Assembly (NCBI RefSeq): GCF_000012505.1 | Contig: NC_007513.1 | Location: forward strand, 1,922,001-1,986,000 | Origin: Synechococcus sp. CC9902 | GTDB taxonomy: Bacteria > Cyanobacteriota > Cyanobacteriia > PCC-6307 > Cyanobiaceae | DNA: 64,000 nucleotides | Direction of reading: 5' to 3' | Part shown: in pieces, positions 9,494 through 19,816 of the stretch | Layout: every line of letters starts with the position of its first letter | Numbering within the stretch: the first letter of the stretch is position 1 | Translations under genes and position numbers: made by a program | The notes under the pieces: model-generated | Told to the model about the DNA's origin: nothing | Databases searched by the model: none | What the model saw: the letters and a program-made list of their open reading frames with translations, nothing else

Positions 9494-10425
9494 TGCTGGC
9501 GTCTCTACTCCTGCTAACTGGTGCCACAGCTGCCCTTAGTTGTTGGCTCTGGCTGAAACGTGATCGAAAATATCAATCATCGGAAAGTGTCGCTGCCGCT
9601 TACGACGCCTGGACGGATGACCGCTTGCTCGAACGGCTTTGGGGTGACCACGTGCATCTCGGCCACTACGGCGATCCACCACGACGTCAGGATTTCCGTG
9701 AAGCAAAAGCAGCGTTCGTTCATGAACTCGTGCGTTGGAGTGGGCTCGATCAGCTCCCGGCAGGTTCGAAAGTTCTCGATGTGGGGTGTGGCATTGGTGG
9801 CAGTGCGCGCATCCTTGCCCGGGATTACAACTTGGAGGTTGTCGGAATCAGCATCAGCCCTGCACAAATTGCTCGCGCCACAGAGCTGACACCCCAAGGG
9901 CTTCCTTGTCGTTTCGAGGTGATGGATGCCCTCGATTTGCAGCTAGCTGACCACAGTTTCGACGCGGTTTGGAGCGTGGAAGCAGGGCCTCACATGCCAG
10001 ACAAGCAGCAATATGCCGACGAACTCCTCAGAGTGCTGAAGCTCGGTGGCTTGCTGGCCGTAGCGGATTGGAACCGTCGAGACCCGTCTGATGGCGCCAT
10101 GACCAAAACAGAACGCAAGGTGATGCGCCAGCTCCTTAATCAGTGGGCCCATCCCGAGTTCGCCAGCATCGCTGGATTTCAACAAAACCTTGAAACCAGC
10201 CGATATGGCCAAGGTGGTATCAGTACAGGTGATTGGAGCCAAGCCACACTCCCCTCCTGGATTGATTCAATCGTGGAAGGTCTGCGACGTCCAAAAGCTG
10301 TGCTTGGACTGGGTCCCAAAGCGGTTATTCAAGGTTTAAGGGAAACTCCAACACTCCTTTTGATGCATTGGGCTTTTGCCACCGGACTGATGCAATTCGG
10401 CGTATTCAAGTTGAAACGTCACTGA
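9493..10425 (+). CDS. MPBQ/MSBQ methyltransferase (tocopherol/plastoquinone synthesis)
   Basis: A 310-residue protein closely similar to the Synechocystis sll0418 type, which methylates 2-methyl-6-phytyl- and 2-methyl-6-solanesyl-benzoquinone using SAM. It has one N-terminal hydrophobic segment (about residues 3-20), then the shared stretch YDAWTDDRLLERLWGDHVHL. The SAM-binding motif is VLDVGCGIGGSARILA, followed by VWSVEAGPHMPDK and VADWNRRD. The membrane anchor fits a thylakoid or envelope site. It is coupled to the LON gene and overlaps convergent pheA by 20 bases. Confidence 0.9.
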   Translation: MLASLLLLTGATAALSCWLWLKRDRKYQSSESVAAAYDAWTDDRLLERLWGDHVHLGHYGDPPRRQDFREAKAAFVHELVRWSGLDQLPAGSKVLDVGCGIGGSARILARDYNLEVVGISISPAQIARATELTPQGLPCRFEVMDALDLQLADHSFDAVWSVEAGPHMPDKQQYADELLRVLKLGGLLAVADWNRRDPSDGAMTKTERKVMRQLLNQWAHPEFASIAGFQQNLETSRYGQGGISTGDWSQATLPSWIDSIVEGLRRPKAVLGLGPKAVIQGLRETPTLLLMHWAFATGLMQFGVFKLKRH

Positions 10426-11254
10426 GTTCAGTGCTCGGATAAGCACCGAAATGGGAGAGGTGCTCACAAAAAGGCTCGAGTTGTGCGATCAACTCAGGCA
10501 GAGCCTCTGCTCGATTGCTCGGAAGATCAACATCGACAAAAAAGACGTATTCACCAAATTCACGCTTCGACGGTCGCGACTCAATGCGGCTCATGTTCAG
10601 TCCTCGATCCGCAAGACAAGCGAGAGCCTCCAATAAGGCCCCTGGGGCATTTCGATGGAGTGAGAAGGCCACACTGGCCACCGAGCCTTGTTCACGACGT
10701 TCACCACGCTTCAGCAAGAGGAAGCGGGTGCAATTTCCGGCCACATCATTCACCGGATACGCCAACTCCTCCAAGCCGTGTTCGATTCCGGCCACCCTGG
10801 AAGCAATGGCGGCTCGGAAATGACTCCCCACCACCAATCGTGCAGCTTCCGCAGTTGAGGACGTGGGGAGCTGCAATGCTTGCGGCACATGCTTGGCCAA
10901 CCAACCACTGCACTGGGCCAAAGCCTGTGGATGAGACAACACCTCATTAATCCCGGACAAATCCCCTTGGCCCAAGAGTGCATGACGGATGGGCAACACC
11001 AGAGCGCGACGAATACACAGGTCGCGATGAGACCACAACGCATCCAAGGTGGCCGTTACACCACCCTCCACAGAATTCTCAATCGGCACCACAGCCGCGT
11101 CGCACATCCCGCTTGCCAACTGCTCAACAACGGCGCGCAAGCCAATACAGGGAACGAATTGAACATCACCCATCGCTTCGAGTTGCACCAAAGCGCGGGC
11201 GGCTTGCTCTCCATAGGTCCCTGTTGGGCCGAGGTAAGCGAGACGTGTTGGCAT
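10406..11254 (-). CDS. pheA: Prephenate dehydratase
   Basis: A 282-residue protein starting MPTRLAYLGPTGTYGEQAA. It converts prephenate to phenylpyruvate in phenylalanine synthesis. The catalytic domain shows VPIENSVEGGV and the signature NCTRFLLL with the catalytic TRF. An ACT regulatory domain (about residues 190-270) carries NAPGALLEAL and the ESRPSK Phe-binding motif, so feedback inhibition by phenylalanine is expected. It is a stand-alone dehydratase with no chorismate mutase domain. Its 3' end overlaps the methyltransferase gene. Confidence 0.95.
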   Translation of the reverse strand: MPTRLAYLGPTGTYGEQAARALVQLEAMGDVQFVPCIGLRAVVEQLASGMCDAAVVPIENSVEGGVTATLDALWSHRDLCIRRALVLPIRHALLGQGDLSGINEVLSHPQALAQCSGWLAKHVPQALQLPTSSTAEAARLVVGSHFRAAIASRVAGIEHGLEELAYPVNDVAGNCTRFLLLKRGERREQGSVASVAFSLHRNAPGALLEALACLADRGLNMSRIESRPSKREFGEYVFFVDVDLPSNRAEALPELIAQLEPFCEHLSHFGAYPSTELSDVST

Positions 11255-11307
11255 GGAAAGCCTGGCCGCATGGACTCGATAGGATCATGCCGCGTCAAGT
11301 GATGCGC

Positions 11308-11841
11308 ATGTCCCTGGCCTTCGAAGCCAGTCAGAAGTTGGACCTTCCAGTCCGATGCCACGCAGAACGGTTGCCGGACTATCTGCAACAAGAGGAACGG
11401 GTTCTTGGAGCACTCCTTGATTCCCGGCAACTCACCAAGATCAGACCCGGGCACTACCGCTATCTCGTCACCAGCCTGCAGGTGTTTCAACTGCAGGTGA
11501 AACCGGTCGTCTCACTGCAAATAGAAACCGAATCCGACACGCTGGTGATGAAGGCGGTCGATTGCGAATTGGAGGGTCTTGGCCTCGTTGACGACTTCCA
11601 GTTATCGCTGGAATCCAGGCTCATCAGCGATGAACATGGATTGAGCGGCCATGCGCACTTGTCGGTTGAAGTGAGCCAACCACAGCTTCTCCGCTTGATT
11701 CCACGCCGTGTCTTGGAATCCACCGGTGAGTCGATCTTGAACGGGATTTTGATTGGCATTAAGGCTCGCGTTGGCAAGCAACTCATCAGCGATTTTCAGG
11801 ACTGGTGCAAACCTGTTCCATCCGACGCACTAACCCAATAA
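11308..11841 (+). CDS. DUF1997 family protein
   Basis: A 177-residue protein starting [15 protein letters not shown]. It matches the cyanobacterial/plant DUF1997 pattern: repeated LxVxVSQPxLLRLIP and [19 protein letters not shown] near the C-terminus. The function is unknown. ATG codons at 11287 and 11302 in frame are alternative starts; 11308 is chosen because relatives begin with a short MxLAF. It is divergent from pheA by about 53 bases, and its end overlaps convergent rnhB by 12 bases. Confidence 0.78.
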   Translation: MSLAFEASQKLDLPVRCHAERLPDYLQQEERVLGALLDSRQLTKIRPGHYRYLVTSLQVFQLQVKPVVSLQIETESDTLVMKAVDCELEGLGLVDDFQLSLESRLISDEHGLSGHAHLSVEVSQPQLLRLIPRRVLESTGESILNGILIGIKARVGKQLISDFQDWCKPVPSDALTQ

Positions 11842-12429
11842 CCGTCGAAGAAAGCTTCGGCGATGTAGGGACGTAGGACCCAAGGCCAGCAAGGCTTTCT
11901 GATGCAGAGCCGTGCCATAGCCAGCATGGCGTTCAAGGCCATAGCCCGGAAATTGATCCGACAACCGCCGAATCAATGCATCACGCGCTTCCTTCGCCAA
12001 CACGCTGGCAGCAGCGATCGCGGCCGAGCGCGAGTCGCCTCCCACAACAGTTTGCTGTGACCCACTCCAAAGTCGAAGGGGAAGATTTCCATCAACAAGA
12101 ACAACATTTGGGGGATGCGCCAATTTCTGTAGAGCGCGAAGCATCGCCCGTTCTGTCGCCCCTCGAATCCCCACAGCATCAATTTCATGGGCCGATGCTT
12201 GACCCAGTCCCCTGGTTAAACAATGTTGCTCAATCAACGGCACCAATCCTGCGCGCCGCTTCGCAGACAATTTTTTACTGTCGGTTAGCCCCGCTTGCCA
12301 TAGCCGTTGCTCTGCGACCTCATCCAAAACCACGGCGGCAGCAAACACCGGACCGAACAAACAACCACGGCCGACTTCATCGACACCCGCAACCCGAGAA
12401 CCACTGGGGATTTCCTCCAGCCGCGTCAT
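11830..12429 (-). CDS. rnhB: Ribonuclease HII
   Basis: A 199-residue protein that cleaves RNA in RNA-DNA hybrids and nicks at single misincorporated ribonucleotides. The [14 protein letters not shown] motif supplies the first acidic pair, LVDGN the next Asp, and [19 protein letters not shown] the helix with the last one. ATG 12429 begins [10 protein letters not shown]; a TTG directly before it is possible. The start lies three bases past the rne stop, so the two genes are almost certainly co-transcribed. Confidence 0.95.
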   Translation of the reverse strand: MTRLEEIPSGSRVAGVDEVGRGCLFGPVFAAAVVLDEVAEQRLWQAGLTDSKKLSAKRRAGLVPLIEQHCLTRGLGQASAHEIDAVGIRGATERAMLRALQKLAHPPNVVLVDGNLPLRLWSGSQQTVVGGDSRSAAIAAASVLAKEARDALIRRLSDQFPGYGLERHAGYGTALHQKALLALGPTSLHRRSFLRRLLG

Positions 12430-12432
12430 CAA

Positions 12433-14373
12433 TCAGCTAGACGATGGGGCCGAAGAACGCCGACGACGGCGACGGGGCTCCTCAACATCCTCCGCCGGTT
12501 GCGTGGTCTCGACGACCTCAGCAACGGGCTCTTGATCCAGAACGACGGTAGCCGGAGAGACACTTTCCAAGGGCGTGATCTCCACCATTAGGGGCTGATC
12601 ATCCTCACGCTGCTGAGAGCGATCTGCCTCTGGCTTTAAAGAAACGGGTATGGGCTCGGGCGGTGCCGAGTCAGCACGGACCACACTTCGCCCCCCCGCA
12701 CCACGACTACCGCGACGGCGACGGCGTCCAGCACTGGCCGCTAATTGCTGACGTGCTTCTTCAAGGACCTCCGCCTCATCCTCGCCAGGACGAACAACGC
12801 GCACCACAACATTGTCCGATTCGGGTGGTTCGTCTAACAGAAGGGCCGGATTCAACCCAAGCCAGCTGTACACCTCCTGCTGTTCGTCTGTCATCGGCAC
12901 AGCAACAAGCTCTGGATCTTGACGCCTGGCAATTGCTGGCTCGTGCGCCTCTTCCGTGGAAACCTGTGGAGCTTCGCTTTCAGTGGGGAGTTCAACAAAG
13001 GAGGATCCTCCTTCTGTGGCGGTTCGACTACGACCGCCCCGTCGACGTCGATTGTTGTTGGCAGCGGTGTCAGCAGGCGAGACAACTTCAGAACGCGCCG
13101 ATGCAACCGAACGAACCAAACCTGTTTCAGCTGCCAACGGCTGTGAAAGATCTTTTCCAGGCAAAACGGCCACATGCCCAAGGCCACCACAACTGGGGCA
13201 GGCACGACCGAACAATTCATAGATGTTTTGACCCTGGCGCTTCCGGGTGAGTTCCACAAGACCCAGCTCGGTGAGTTGGGCAATTTGTGGACGAGCAGAG
13301 TCATCCCGCGTCGCCGTTGTGAAGTGCTCCAACAATTGGAGCTGATCACGGCGGGAGTCCATATCGATGAAATCGATAATGATCACGCCGCCGATGTTGC
13401 GCAGTTTCAACTGCCTTGCAATTTCGATCGCTGCCTCGACGTTGGTCCAGAGCACCGTCTCCCGAGCATTGGCAGATCGGGTAAACGAGCCGGAGTTCAC
13501 ATCAATCACGGTGAGTGCTTCCGTGGGCTCGATGATCACGTACCCACCCGAGGGCAAATCCACCCTGGGTCTCAATGCATCACGAATCGCGGCATTGATC
13601 TTGTAGTGCTCGAGCAGTTCCGTGGACTCGTCATGGCACTCCACCACAACGTTTCCGAGCTCAGAGCCAAGGAAACTCCCGACCCTTGAAACCGCTGCAG
13701 GTTCATCAACGACGACGCGCGCCAGGTCTGGACCCATGTGATCGCGAAGAATGCGATGAATGAAGTCCTCATCGCGATTCAACAGCACCGGCGGAACGGC
13801 TGTCTCTGCCGCTTGTTGGATGGCCTCCCATTGACGCAATAGCGCCTCTAAGTCGTCAATCAGAAGCTCTTCACTAATGCCCTCTGCTTCCGTTCGAATC
13901 AACAAACCAGCGCCTGGGGGCTTAATCAGAACTCCTAGGGCTCTGAGCCTGTTGCGTTCCGCTTCGGCGCTAATCCTGCGGGAAATATTCACCCCCAACC
14001 CATGGGGTTGAAGAACCAAATAACGGCCGGGGAGCGCGAGATTTCCGGTGAGTCTTGGCCCCTTGGTACCCGTTGGCTCCTTCATCACCTGCACCAGAAC
14101 TTTCTGGCGAGGTTCCAGCAATTCGGTAATTCCGGCAGATCCTTTTCTTAGACGTAACGGACCAAGATCAGTGACATGAATAAAACCATTTTTTTCACTT
14201 TCGCCGATATTGACAAACGCGGCATCAATCCCCGGAAGAACATTTTCAACCGTACCTAAATAAACATCGCCAATCTGATAACGACCTTGGGCGACGATGA
14301 GCTCATCAACTCGCTCATCGGAGAGCACAGCAGCGATGCGCAGCTGCTCCGCGATGACAATTTGTTGGGACAT
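12433..14373 (-). CDS. rne: Ribonuclease E/G
   Basis: A 646-residue endoribonuclease, short compared with enterobacterial RNase E but normal for cyanobacteria. An S1 RNA-binding domain (about residues 35-125) and the catalytic domain with VIDVNSGSFT and IIIDFIDMDSRRDQ are present. The Zn-link is CPSCGGLGH. The C-terminal third is low-complexity, and RRRRRRSSA lies close to the C-terminus; this arginine-rich nonapeptide is known in cyanobacterial RNase E to bind polynucleotide phosphorylase. It is followed directly by rnhB. Confidence 0.96.
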   Translation of the reverse strand: MSQQIVIAEQLRIAAVLSDERVDELIVAQGRYQIGDVYLGTVENVLPGIDAAFVNIGESEKNGFIHVTDLGPLRLRKGSAGITELLEPRQKVLVQVMKEPTGTKGPRLTGNLALPGRYLVLQPHGLGVNISRRISAEAERNRLRALGVLIKPPGAGLLIRTEAEGISEELLIDDLEALLRQWEAIQQAAETAVPPVLLNRDEDFIHRILRDHMGPDLARVVVDEPAAVSRVGSFLGSELGNVVVECHDESTELLEHYKINAAIRDALRPRVDLPSGGYVIIEPTEALTVIDVNSGSFTRSANARETVLWTNVEAAIEIARQLKLRNIGGVIIIDFIDMDSRRDQLQLLEHFTTATRDDSARPQIAQLTELGLVELTRKRQGQNIYELFGRACPSCGGLGHVAVLPGKDLSQPLAAETGLVRSVASARSEVVSPADTAANNNRRRRGGRSRTATEGGSSFVELPTESEAPQVSTEEAHEPAIARRQDPELVAVPMTDEQQEVYSWLGLNPALLLDEPPESDNVVVRVVRPGEDEAEVLEEARQQLAASAGRRRRRGSRGAGGRSVVRADSAPPEPIPVSLKPEADRSQQREDDQPLMVEITPLESVSPATVVLDQEPVAEVVETTQPAEDVEEPRRRRRRSSAPSSS

Positions 14374-14412
14374 AAAAGAACAGGCATGAGCCCACTCGAG
14401 GCTCTGATCCGA

Positions 14413-14604
14413 TCAGATGCCAGCCGGCAACCTGCATCGGGTTATTGGGTGAATTGGAGCGTCCTTGAAGGACTGAAATGATGCGGAGTCGAAACTCCTC
14501 TGAAAACGGGCTCGGGGTTCTAGTGGAACCGGCTCGCGAGCCATGGACCTCGATATCCAATGAAGGATCAGCAAGACCAGGATCAACCAGTGCAGTAATC
14601 GCAC
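14413..14604 (-). CDS. Possible small membrane protein between radical SAM gene and rne
   Basis: A 63-codon open frame lies in the 249-base gap between the radical SAM gene and rne, on the same strand and 18 bases after the upstream stop. It starts MRLLHWLILVLLILHWI, one good membrane span, followed by a basic soluble tail. I recognise no family. It may be real, or this may simply be the rne leader, which is long in other bacteria and is used for feedback control. A second open frame overlaps it (14315-14560, minus) and looks less protein-like. Confidence 0.3.
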   Translation of the reverse strand: MRLLHWLILVLLILHWISRSMAREPVPLEPRARFQRSFDSASFQSFKDAPIHPITRCRLPAGI

Positions 14605-14622
14605 TAGCTATCTGAAATCAAC

Positions 14623-17250
14623 TTAACACCGGGCAAGCTCTAACCGATCCCTTTTCAACGACTGCAGGGCAATGGGCGCCGACACTTGCTCTTCCAACCA
14701 ATGCTGAATTTGAGATGGGCGCAAACTTCGCCCCATGGAGTCCACGTCCGCCTCTAGCCGCAAACGCAACCGAGAATCACCTGGATCAGACACCACATCG
14801 AGGCGACGCAACACCGATCGACAATCACGGGAGCGAGGACGTCCTTTTTTATCTGTGTCGTGCCACATCAGCTCCTCTGCAGCCAGAAGATTGGCAATGG
14901 CAGAGGACCATTCCATCGTCCTGCCACTTTTGAGTTCCACATCAAAGCTCCACACTGCGGCTCGAATCTCCTGGGACAAACTGGGGCCACTTACAGGCAC
15001 CTCAGCCACTGAGAGCAAGGTGATTCCTGGAGGTAGAAGTGGCTGTAATCCCTGCTGCAGTTGAAGGGGATCCAGGGCTTTGGTGAATTCCATATCCATC
15101 CATTCACTGTCTGCTTCGGCCCCGAGAGGCAACGCCAAAGCAATTTGCACCCTGGGCAAGGGATGAAATCCACCGGTGAAGCTGATGGGGAGACCACTTC
15201 GACGTAAAGCTCTCTCCAACAACCGCATGAGATCGAGGTGGCTGAGCAATGCCATCGACCCCGTTTTTGAAAACTGAATGCGCAATCGGCAAACCCGTTC
15301 GCTGGGTGGTGCTTGCGTGGGTACCTGCGAAGGCACCACAGGCGCTTGCACCACCACGTTGTGACCGAGCTCAGGTCCACACACTCCGCAACTGCTGCAG
15401 CCATGGAATGAACAATCGGGAACAACCGAAGCAGCCAAAGCCTGTTGAAGGTCCTCCATCAGCCACGTTTTATCGATCCCGGTATCGATGTGATCCCAAG
15501 GCAGGGGCTGGCGACAAAACACTTCGAGATCTTTGCGATCCAAAGCATTTACAGCGCTCCAACTGCCAACTTCCATCTCCCGATATCGCCCCTCAAGGCC
15601 TGCTTCTGAAATCGCACCCGTCCAAGCCGCGTAGGTGCGATCCAACGATTCAAACCATGCATCCATGCCGGCCCCAGCGCGCCAAGCAGCCTCAATCACT
15701 GGGGCGAGGCGACGGTCGCCCCGGCCGACAAAATCCTCCATTGCGGAAAGACGCACATCCGTGAAATTCACCTTGAAGCCGCGCAGACGCTTAAACGCTC
15801 CGCGTAGGAGCTCTTGACGGCGCTGAAACTCTTCCGTCGAAACGCTGTGCCACTGGAACGGTGTATGCGGTTTCGGGGTGAAATTGCTGATGGTGATATT
15901 CAGATTGAGCCGTCCCAAATCACGGCAGCTCTGCTGCAACATCGTGCAAGTTTCAACAATTCCAAGAACGTCGGCGTCCGTCTCCCCGGGCAATCCGATC
16001 ATGAAATAGAGCTTCACTTTGCGGTAACCGTTTTGCATCGCAACACGGATGCCTTTTAGAAGGTCGTCATCGGTGAGGCCCTTATTCACAATGTCTCGCA
16101 AGCGCTGCGTGCCAGCTTCTGGGGCAAAGGTGAGCCCCGATTGGCGCGTCCCGCCGAGAATGTGGGCAATGTCGTCATCAAAACGATCCACCCGTTGGCT
16201 GGGCAGCTGCAAGGTGACGTTCTGATCGGCCAATCGATTCCGCAGCTCAACGCCGACGGCGGGCAAAGCCAAATAATCGCTGCAGCTCAAGGAAAGCAGC
16301 GAAAAATCGCTGTAGCCCGTCTGCTTCATCCCCGTCTCGACGGCCTCGATCACCGCTTCAGGCTCCACATCCCTTGCGGGGCGAGTGAGCATTCCGGGCT
16401 GACAAAAACGACAGCCTCGGGTGCAGCCCCGTCGAATTTCCACCGTGAGTCGGTCATGCACCGTTTCCACGTGGGGAACGAGGCCCATGGCGTAATGGGG
16501 CATCGGTGTCGCGACGCGACGAATCACCCGTGGTGGCAACTCTGAATGCAAGGGCTCTAGAGACACCCCATCAGTGGCAAAGCCATAGAGCGATGGCACA
16601 TAAACCCCTGGCACCTGGGCCAAATCCCTTAACAGCTGAGAACGAGACCATCCTTTGGATTTCGCCTCTGCCACCACCAAACCAATCTCTGGGAGTAGCT
16701 CCTCTCCATCCCCCAAAGCGATGAAGTCGAAAAAAGGCGAATAGGGCTCTGGATTACTGGTGGCGGTTGGACCGCCCGCAAAAATCAACGGAACTGAAGC
16801 CGGATCATTGAGGGGCAAATCAGCACGATCGGCCGCACGGATCGGAACCTGGCACAGGTCCAACATTTCAAGAATGTTGGTGGCCCCTAGCTCGTAGCTC
16901 AGGCTGAAACCAAGAACATCAAATGCCAATAAGGGACGACGACTTTCGACGGCAAACAACGGCTGTTCACGCTCCCGCAGGCGCTCCGCCAAATCTGGGG
17001 CAGGTAAATAGGCGCGATCACACAACTGACCCGGAACGGCATTGAGGATCGAATACAAAATGATGTGCCCCAGATTGCTGGAACCAACCTCATAAATTTC
17101 TGGATAGGTCAAGGCCCAACGCACGGAAGCCTGGTCCCAGTCCCGAGGAACCACCCCCAACTCGTGCCCCATGTACCGGGCGGGCTTGTTGATGCCTTGA
17201 TCAACCAGAGCGTGAAAATCAACTGGGTGGTCCACAGCAGATACGACCAC
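14623..17250 (-). CDS. Large radical SAM protein with C-terminal DUF2344 domain
   Basis: About 875 residues. The N-terminal two thirds match the uncharacterised radical SAM family with a B12-binding-like front: [12 protein letters not shown], then [18 protein letters not shown] with the CX3CX2C cluster motif, and [17 protein letters not shown]. The C-terminal part ([28 protein letters not shown]) is DUF2344, which is a separate protein in many bacteria. Genes of this pair often neighbour RNase E/G genes, as here. The start is uncertain: GTG 17250 has GAGG eight bases upstream; ATG 17307 would leave only 22 bases to divergent dapL, and GTG 17235 is also possible. Confidence 0.85.
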   Translation of the reverse strand: MVVSAVDHPVDFHALVDQGINKPARYMGHELGVVPRDWDQASVRWALTYPEIYEVGSSNLGHIILYSILNAVPGQLCDRAYLPAPDLAERLREREQPLFAVESRRPLLAFDVLGFSLSYELGATNILEMLDLCQVPIRAADRADLPLNDPASVPLIFAGGPTATSNPEPYSPFFDFIALGDGEELLPEIGLVVAEAKSKGWSRSQLLRDLAQVPGVYVPSLYGFATDGVSLEPLHSELPPRVIRRVATPMPHYAMGLVPHVETVHDRLTVEIRRGCTRGCRFCQPGMLTRPARDVEPEAVIEAVETGMKQTGYSDFSLLSLSCSDYLALPAVGVELRNRLADQNVTLQLPSQRVDRFDDDIAHILGGTRQSGLTFAPEAGTQRLRDIVNKGLTDDDLLKGIRVAMQNGYRKVKLYFMIGLPGETDADVLGIVETCTMLQQSCRDLGRLNLNITISNFTPKPHTPFQWHSVSTEEFQRRQELLRGAFKRLRGFKVNFTDVRLSAMEDFVGRGDRRLAPVIEAAWRAGAGMDAWFESLDRTYAAWTGAISEAGLEGRYREMEVGSWSAVNALDRKDLEVFCRQPLPWDHIDTGIDKTWLMEDLQQALAASVVPDCSFHGCSSCGVCGPELGHNVVVQAPVVPSQVPTQAPPSERVCRLRIQFSKTGSMALLSHLDLMRLLERALRRSGLPISFTGGFHPLPRVQIALALPLGAEADSEWMDMEFTKALDPLQLQQGLQPLLPPGITLLSVAEVPVSGPSLSQEIRAAVWSFDVELKSGRTMEWSSAIANLLAAEELMWHDTDKKGRPRSRDCRSVLRRLDVVSDPGDSRLRLRLEADVDSMGRSLRPSQIQHWLEEQVSAPIALQSLKRDRLELARC

Positions 17251-17329
17251 AACGATGACCTCGCTCCTCCCTTCATCGTATGGAGCTGTCGACACGGCAA
17301 AATGCATCGACAGAAACCCCCTCCGGTCC

Positions 17330-18556
17330 GTGGTGAAGGTCAACGGCAATTACCTCAAGCTCAAGGCGGGCTATCTCTTCCCCGAGATCGGACGACGGGT
17401 TAAAGCTTTCAGCGCTGCCAACCCTGAAGCCGCTTTAATTCGTCTCGGCATTGGCGATGTCACCGAACCGCTGCCTCTGGCCTGTCGCGAGGCGATGAAA
17501 ACAGCCATCGACGCGATGGGAACAGCGGAAGGATTTCACGGTTACGGACCAGAGCAGGGTTATGCCTGGCTCAGAGAAGCAATCGCTCAGCAAGATTTCC
17601 AATCCCGTGGGTGCGAGATCAATGCCGACGAAATTTTTGTTTCCGATGGCTCGAAATGCGATAGCAGCAACATCCTCGACATCCTTGGTGAAGGCAACAG
17701 AGTTGCTGTGACAGACCCGGTTTACCCCGTGTACGTCGATAGCAATGTGATGGCTGGCCGCACCGGTGATGCTGGTGCCGAGGGGCGCTACGCCGGTCTC
17801 ACCTATCTACCCATCAGCGCAGACAACAACTTCTCAGCGGAAATCCCCAGCGAACCGGTGGATTTGATCTACCTCTGCTTCCCGAACAACCCCACAGGTG
17901 CCGTAGCAACGAGGGCCCAACTAAAAGCATGGGTGGATTACGCCCGCAGCCATAACGCACTGATTTTGTTTGATGCCGCCTACGAGGCGTTCATTCAAGA
18001 TCCAGAGATACCGCATTCAATTTTTGAAATTGAAGGAGCTCGGGAGTGTGCGATCGAATTCCGCTCGTTCTCGAAAAATGCGGGATTCACCGGAACTCGC
18101 TGTGCTTTCACCGTTGTTCCCAAAGGCTTGAAAGGGACGGCAGCGAATGGAGAACTTGTGGAACTTTGGGGCTTGTGGAACCGTCGTCAGAGCACCAAGT
18201 TCAACGGCGTCAGCTACATCATTCAACGCGGTGCCGAAGCGGTTTACTCCACGGCAGGCCAAGCCGAGGTGAAGACTCTGGTGAGCTTCTACATGGAGAA
18301 CGCATCAATCATTCGCCAGGAGCTCACGTCGTTAGGTCTCCAGATTTATGGCGGCGAACACGCGCCCTACGTTTGGATCAAAACCCCAAATGGCATGGAC
18401 TCATGGGGATTCTTCGATCACCTTCTCAACAAGGCGAATGTGGTGGGAACACCGGGAAGCGGTTTTGGTGCGGCCGGCGAAGGCTATTTCCGTCTTTCCG
18501 CTTTCAACAGTCGAAAGAATGTCAATGAAGCCATGGCAAGAATCAAATCGCTTTGA
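17330..18556 (+). CDS. dapL: LL-diaminopimelate aminotransferase
   Basis: A 408-residue class I/II PLP aminotransferase. It converts tetrahydrodipicolinate directly to LL-diaminopimelate, the short lysine/peptidoglycan route used by cyanobacteria and plants. The start GTG 17330 gives [20 protein letters not shown] and the usual family length; an open extension to 17255 is rejected. [22 protein letters not shown] and [13 protein letters not shown] (with the PLP lysine) are clear. It shares a short divergent promoter region with the radical SAM gene. Confidence 0.96.
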   Translation: MVKVNGNYLKLKAGYLFPEIGRRVKAFSAANPEAALIRLGIGDVTEPLPLACREAMKTAIDAMGTAEGFHGYGPEQGYAWLREAIAQQDFQSRGCEINADEIFVSDGSKCDSSNILDILGEGNRVAVTDPVYPVYVDSNVMAGRTGDAGAEGRYAGLTYLPISADNNFSAEIPSEPVDLIYLCFPNNPTGAVATRAQLKAWVDYARSHNALILFDAAYEAFIQDPEIPHSIFEIEGARECAIEFRSFSKNAGFTGTRCAFTVVPKGLKGTAANGELVELWGLWNRRQSTKFNGVSYIIQRGAEAVYSTAGQAEVKTLVSFYMENASIIRQELTSLGLQIYGGEHAPYVWIKTPNGMDSWGFFDHLLNKANVVGTPGSGFGAAGEGYFRLSAFNSRKNVNEAMARIKSL

Positions 18557-18607
18557 ATCAGCTGTGATCAAATTTCCCTTACATTTCAACCAGTGAGTTG
18601 CCGAGTG

Positions 18608-18922
18608 ATGGCAGAGGAGACACCCACCCGCAGTCCAGGAGGGGCTGCGGTTCTCGATAAGGCGCCTGAGCGTGTTCGGAAACGTTCACCTCGATACAAG
18701 GTGCTGCTTCACAACGACCCTGTGAACAGCATGGAGTACGTCATGACGACATTGCGCCAAGTGGTTCCTCAGCTGAGTGAACAAGATGCAATGGCCGTGA
18801 TGTTGGAAGCCCACAACACCGGCGTTGGCTTGGTGATCGTCTGCGACATCGAACCGGCTGAGTTCTACTGCGAAACTTTGAAATCCAAGGGTCTAACGAG
18901 TTCCATCGAACCCGAGGACTGA
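18608..18922 (+). CDS. clpS: ClpS protease adaptor
   Basis: A 104-residue protein starting MAEETPTRSPGG. The core is typical ClpS: YKVLLHNDPVNSMEYVM contains the NDP motif at the ClpC/ClpA docking and N-degron pocket region, and AVMLEAHNTGVGLV follows. ClpS delivers N-end-rule substrates to the Clp protease. An in-frame GTG at 18593 is less likely. Upstream, 18576-18585 reads CCCTTACATT, a possible -10 region. The next gene starts three bases after its stop. Confidence 0.93.
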   Translation: MAEETPTRSPGGAAVLDKAPERVRKRSPRYKVLLHNDPVNSMEYVMTTLRQVVPQLSEQDAMAVMLEAHNTGVGLVIVCDIEPAEFYCETLKSKGLTSSIEPED

Positions 18923-18924
18923 GC

Positions 18925-19788
18925 TTGATTTCAGCGCTACTGGACAGGTGTCTCCTGGTTCGTCCGCGCTGGCTACCACTGGTTTTGCTTGTGCCAGTCC
19001 TTTACGGACTGGGTTGGCTAATTGCATCAGCACTCATTCCACTGGGAATCCCCAACAGCAGCGTGTCTCTTATTGGAACGCTGCTCAGTTTTTCATTGTT
19101 CCTCGTCGTGATGCCCCACTGGGTGCAACGTCGCTGGCAACGAAAACAATGCTGGATTGCCTTGGGAATCCTTCCATCCCGTAACCAAGCGTGGAAGGTT
19201 CCCGTCGTAGCGCTTTGGCGCGGTTTATGCCTGGCAGTTGGACTGTTGGGAATACTGGTTATTCCAATCCTGCTAAGTGGCTGGGGAACCTGGCGAGGCG
19301 ATTGGACTCTGACAACCGCAATGAATGCGCTCAGCCTCTGCCTTGGGGTGGGGATTGCCGAGGAAATAATTTTCAGGGCGTGGTTATGGACAGAACTCCA
19401 ACACCTCACTAGCCGGTTCGGTGCCGTCGTAGGCCAAGCACTGGTCTTCAGCGTGGTTCATACCCGCTTCAACCTTGGCGTCATGCCCATGCTGGGACTG
19501 TTAACAGGTCTTTTCCTGCTCGGGATGACGCTCGCCATACAGAGAAATCACGACCAGGGATCCCTTTGGGGATGCGTTGGAATGCACGGAGGCCTTGTCG
19601 GTGGCTGGTTTCTTTTAACGCAAGGACTCTTAGACCTCTCTGAAGCACCAGCGTTTCTCGTGGGCTACCCAACCGCACAACCCAATCCCCTCAGTGGGCT
19701 TATTGCAATCACAGCTTTAGGCCTGCTTCTGATCTGGCAATGGCCATCTGTACAGCGCATCAGCCAGCCAGAGAGATTGGGGTCGTAA
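18925..19788 (+). CDS. CPBP family intramembrane glutamic endopeptidase
   Basis: A 287-residue multi-pass membrane protein, start TTG 18925, almost touching clpS. The CPBP/Abi motifs are visible: EEIIFRAWLW with the paired glutamates (near residue 150), FSVVHTRFNLG with His, and a third motif GMHGGLVGGW. About seven or eight hydrophobic segments are present. Family members cleave within membranes (CAAX processing type); the substrate here is unknown. Its tie with clpS suggests only shared expression. Confidence 0.82.
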   Translation: MISALLDRCLLVRPRWLPLVLLVPVLYGLGWLIASALIPLGIPNSSVSLIGTLLSFSLFLVVMPHWVQRRWQRKQCWIALGILPSRNQAWKVPVVALWRGLCLAVGLLGILVIPILLSGWGTWRGDWTLTTAMNALSLCLGVGIAEEIIFRAWLWTELQHLTSRFGAVVGQALVFSVVHTRFNLGVMPMLGLLTGLFLLGMTLAIQRNHDQGSLWGCVGMHGGLVGGWFLLTQGLLDLSEAPAFLVGYPTAQPNPLSGLIAITALGLLLIWQWPSVQRISQPERLGS

Positions 19789-19816
19789 TGGAGACCTCAA
19801 GCTCCATTCAATCGGT

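Noticed and set aside
10483-10950. Plus-strand frames across pheA (155 and 140 residues)
   Set aside because: Antisense shadows of a clear prephenate dehydratase, with no recognisable protein pattern.
12663-13689. Long open frames on the plus strand across rne (195, 171 and smaller residues)
   Set aside because: They lie antisense to the strongly conserved RNase E sequence, have Pro/Arg/His-rich shadow composition and no family pattern.
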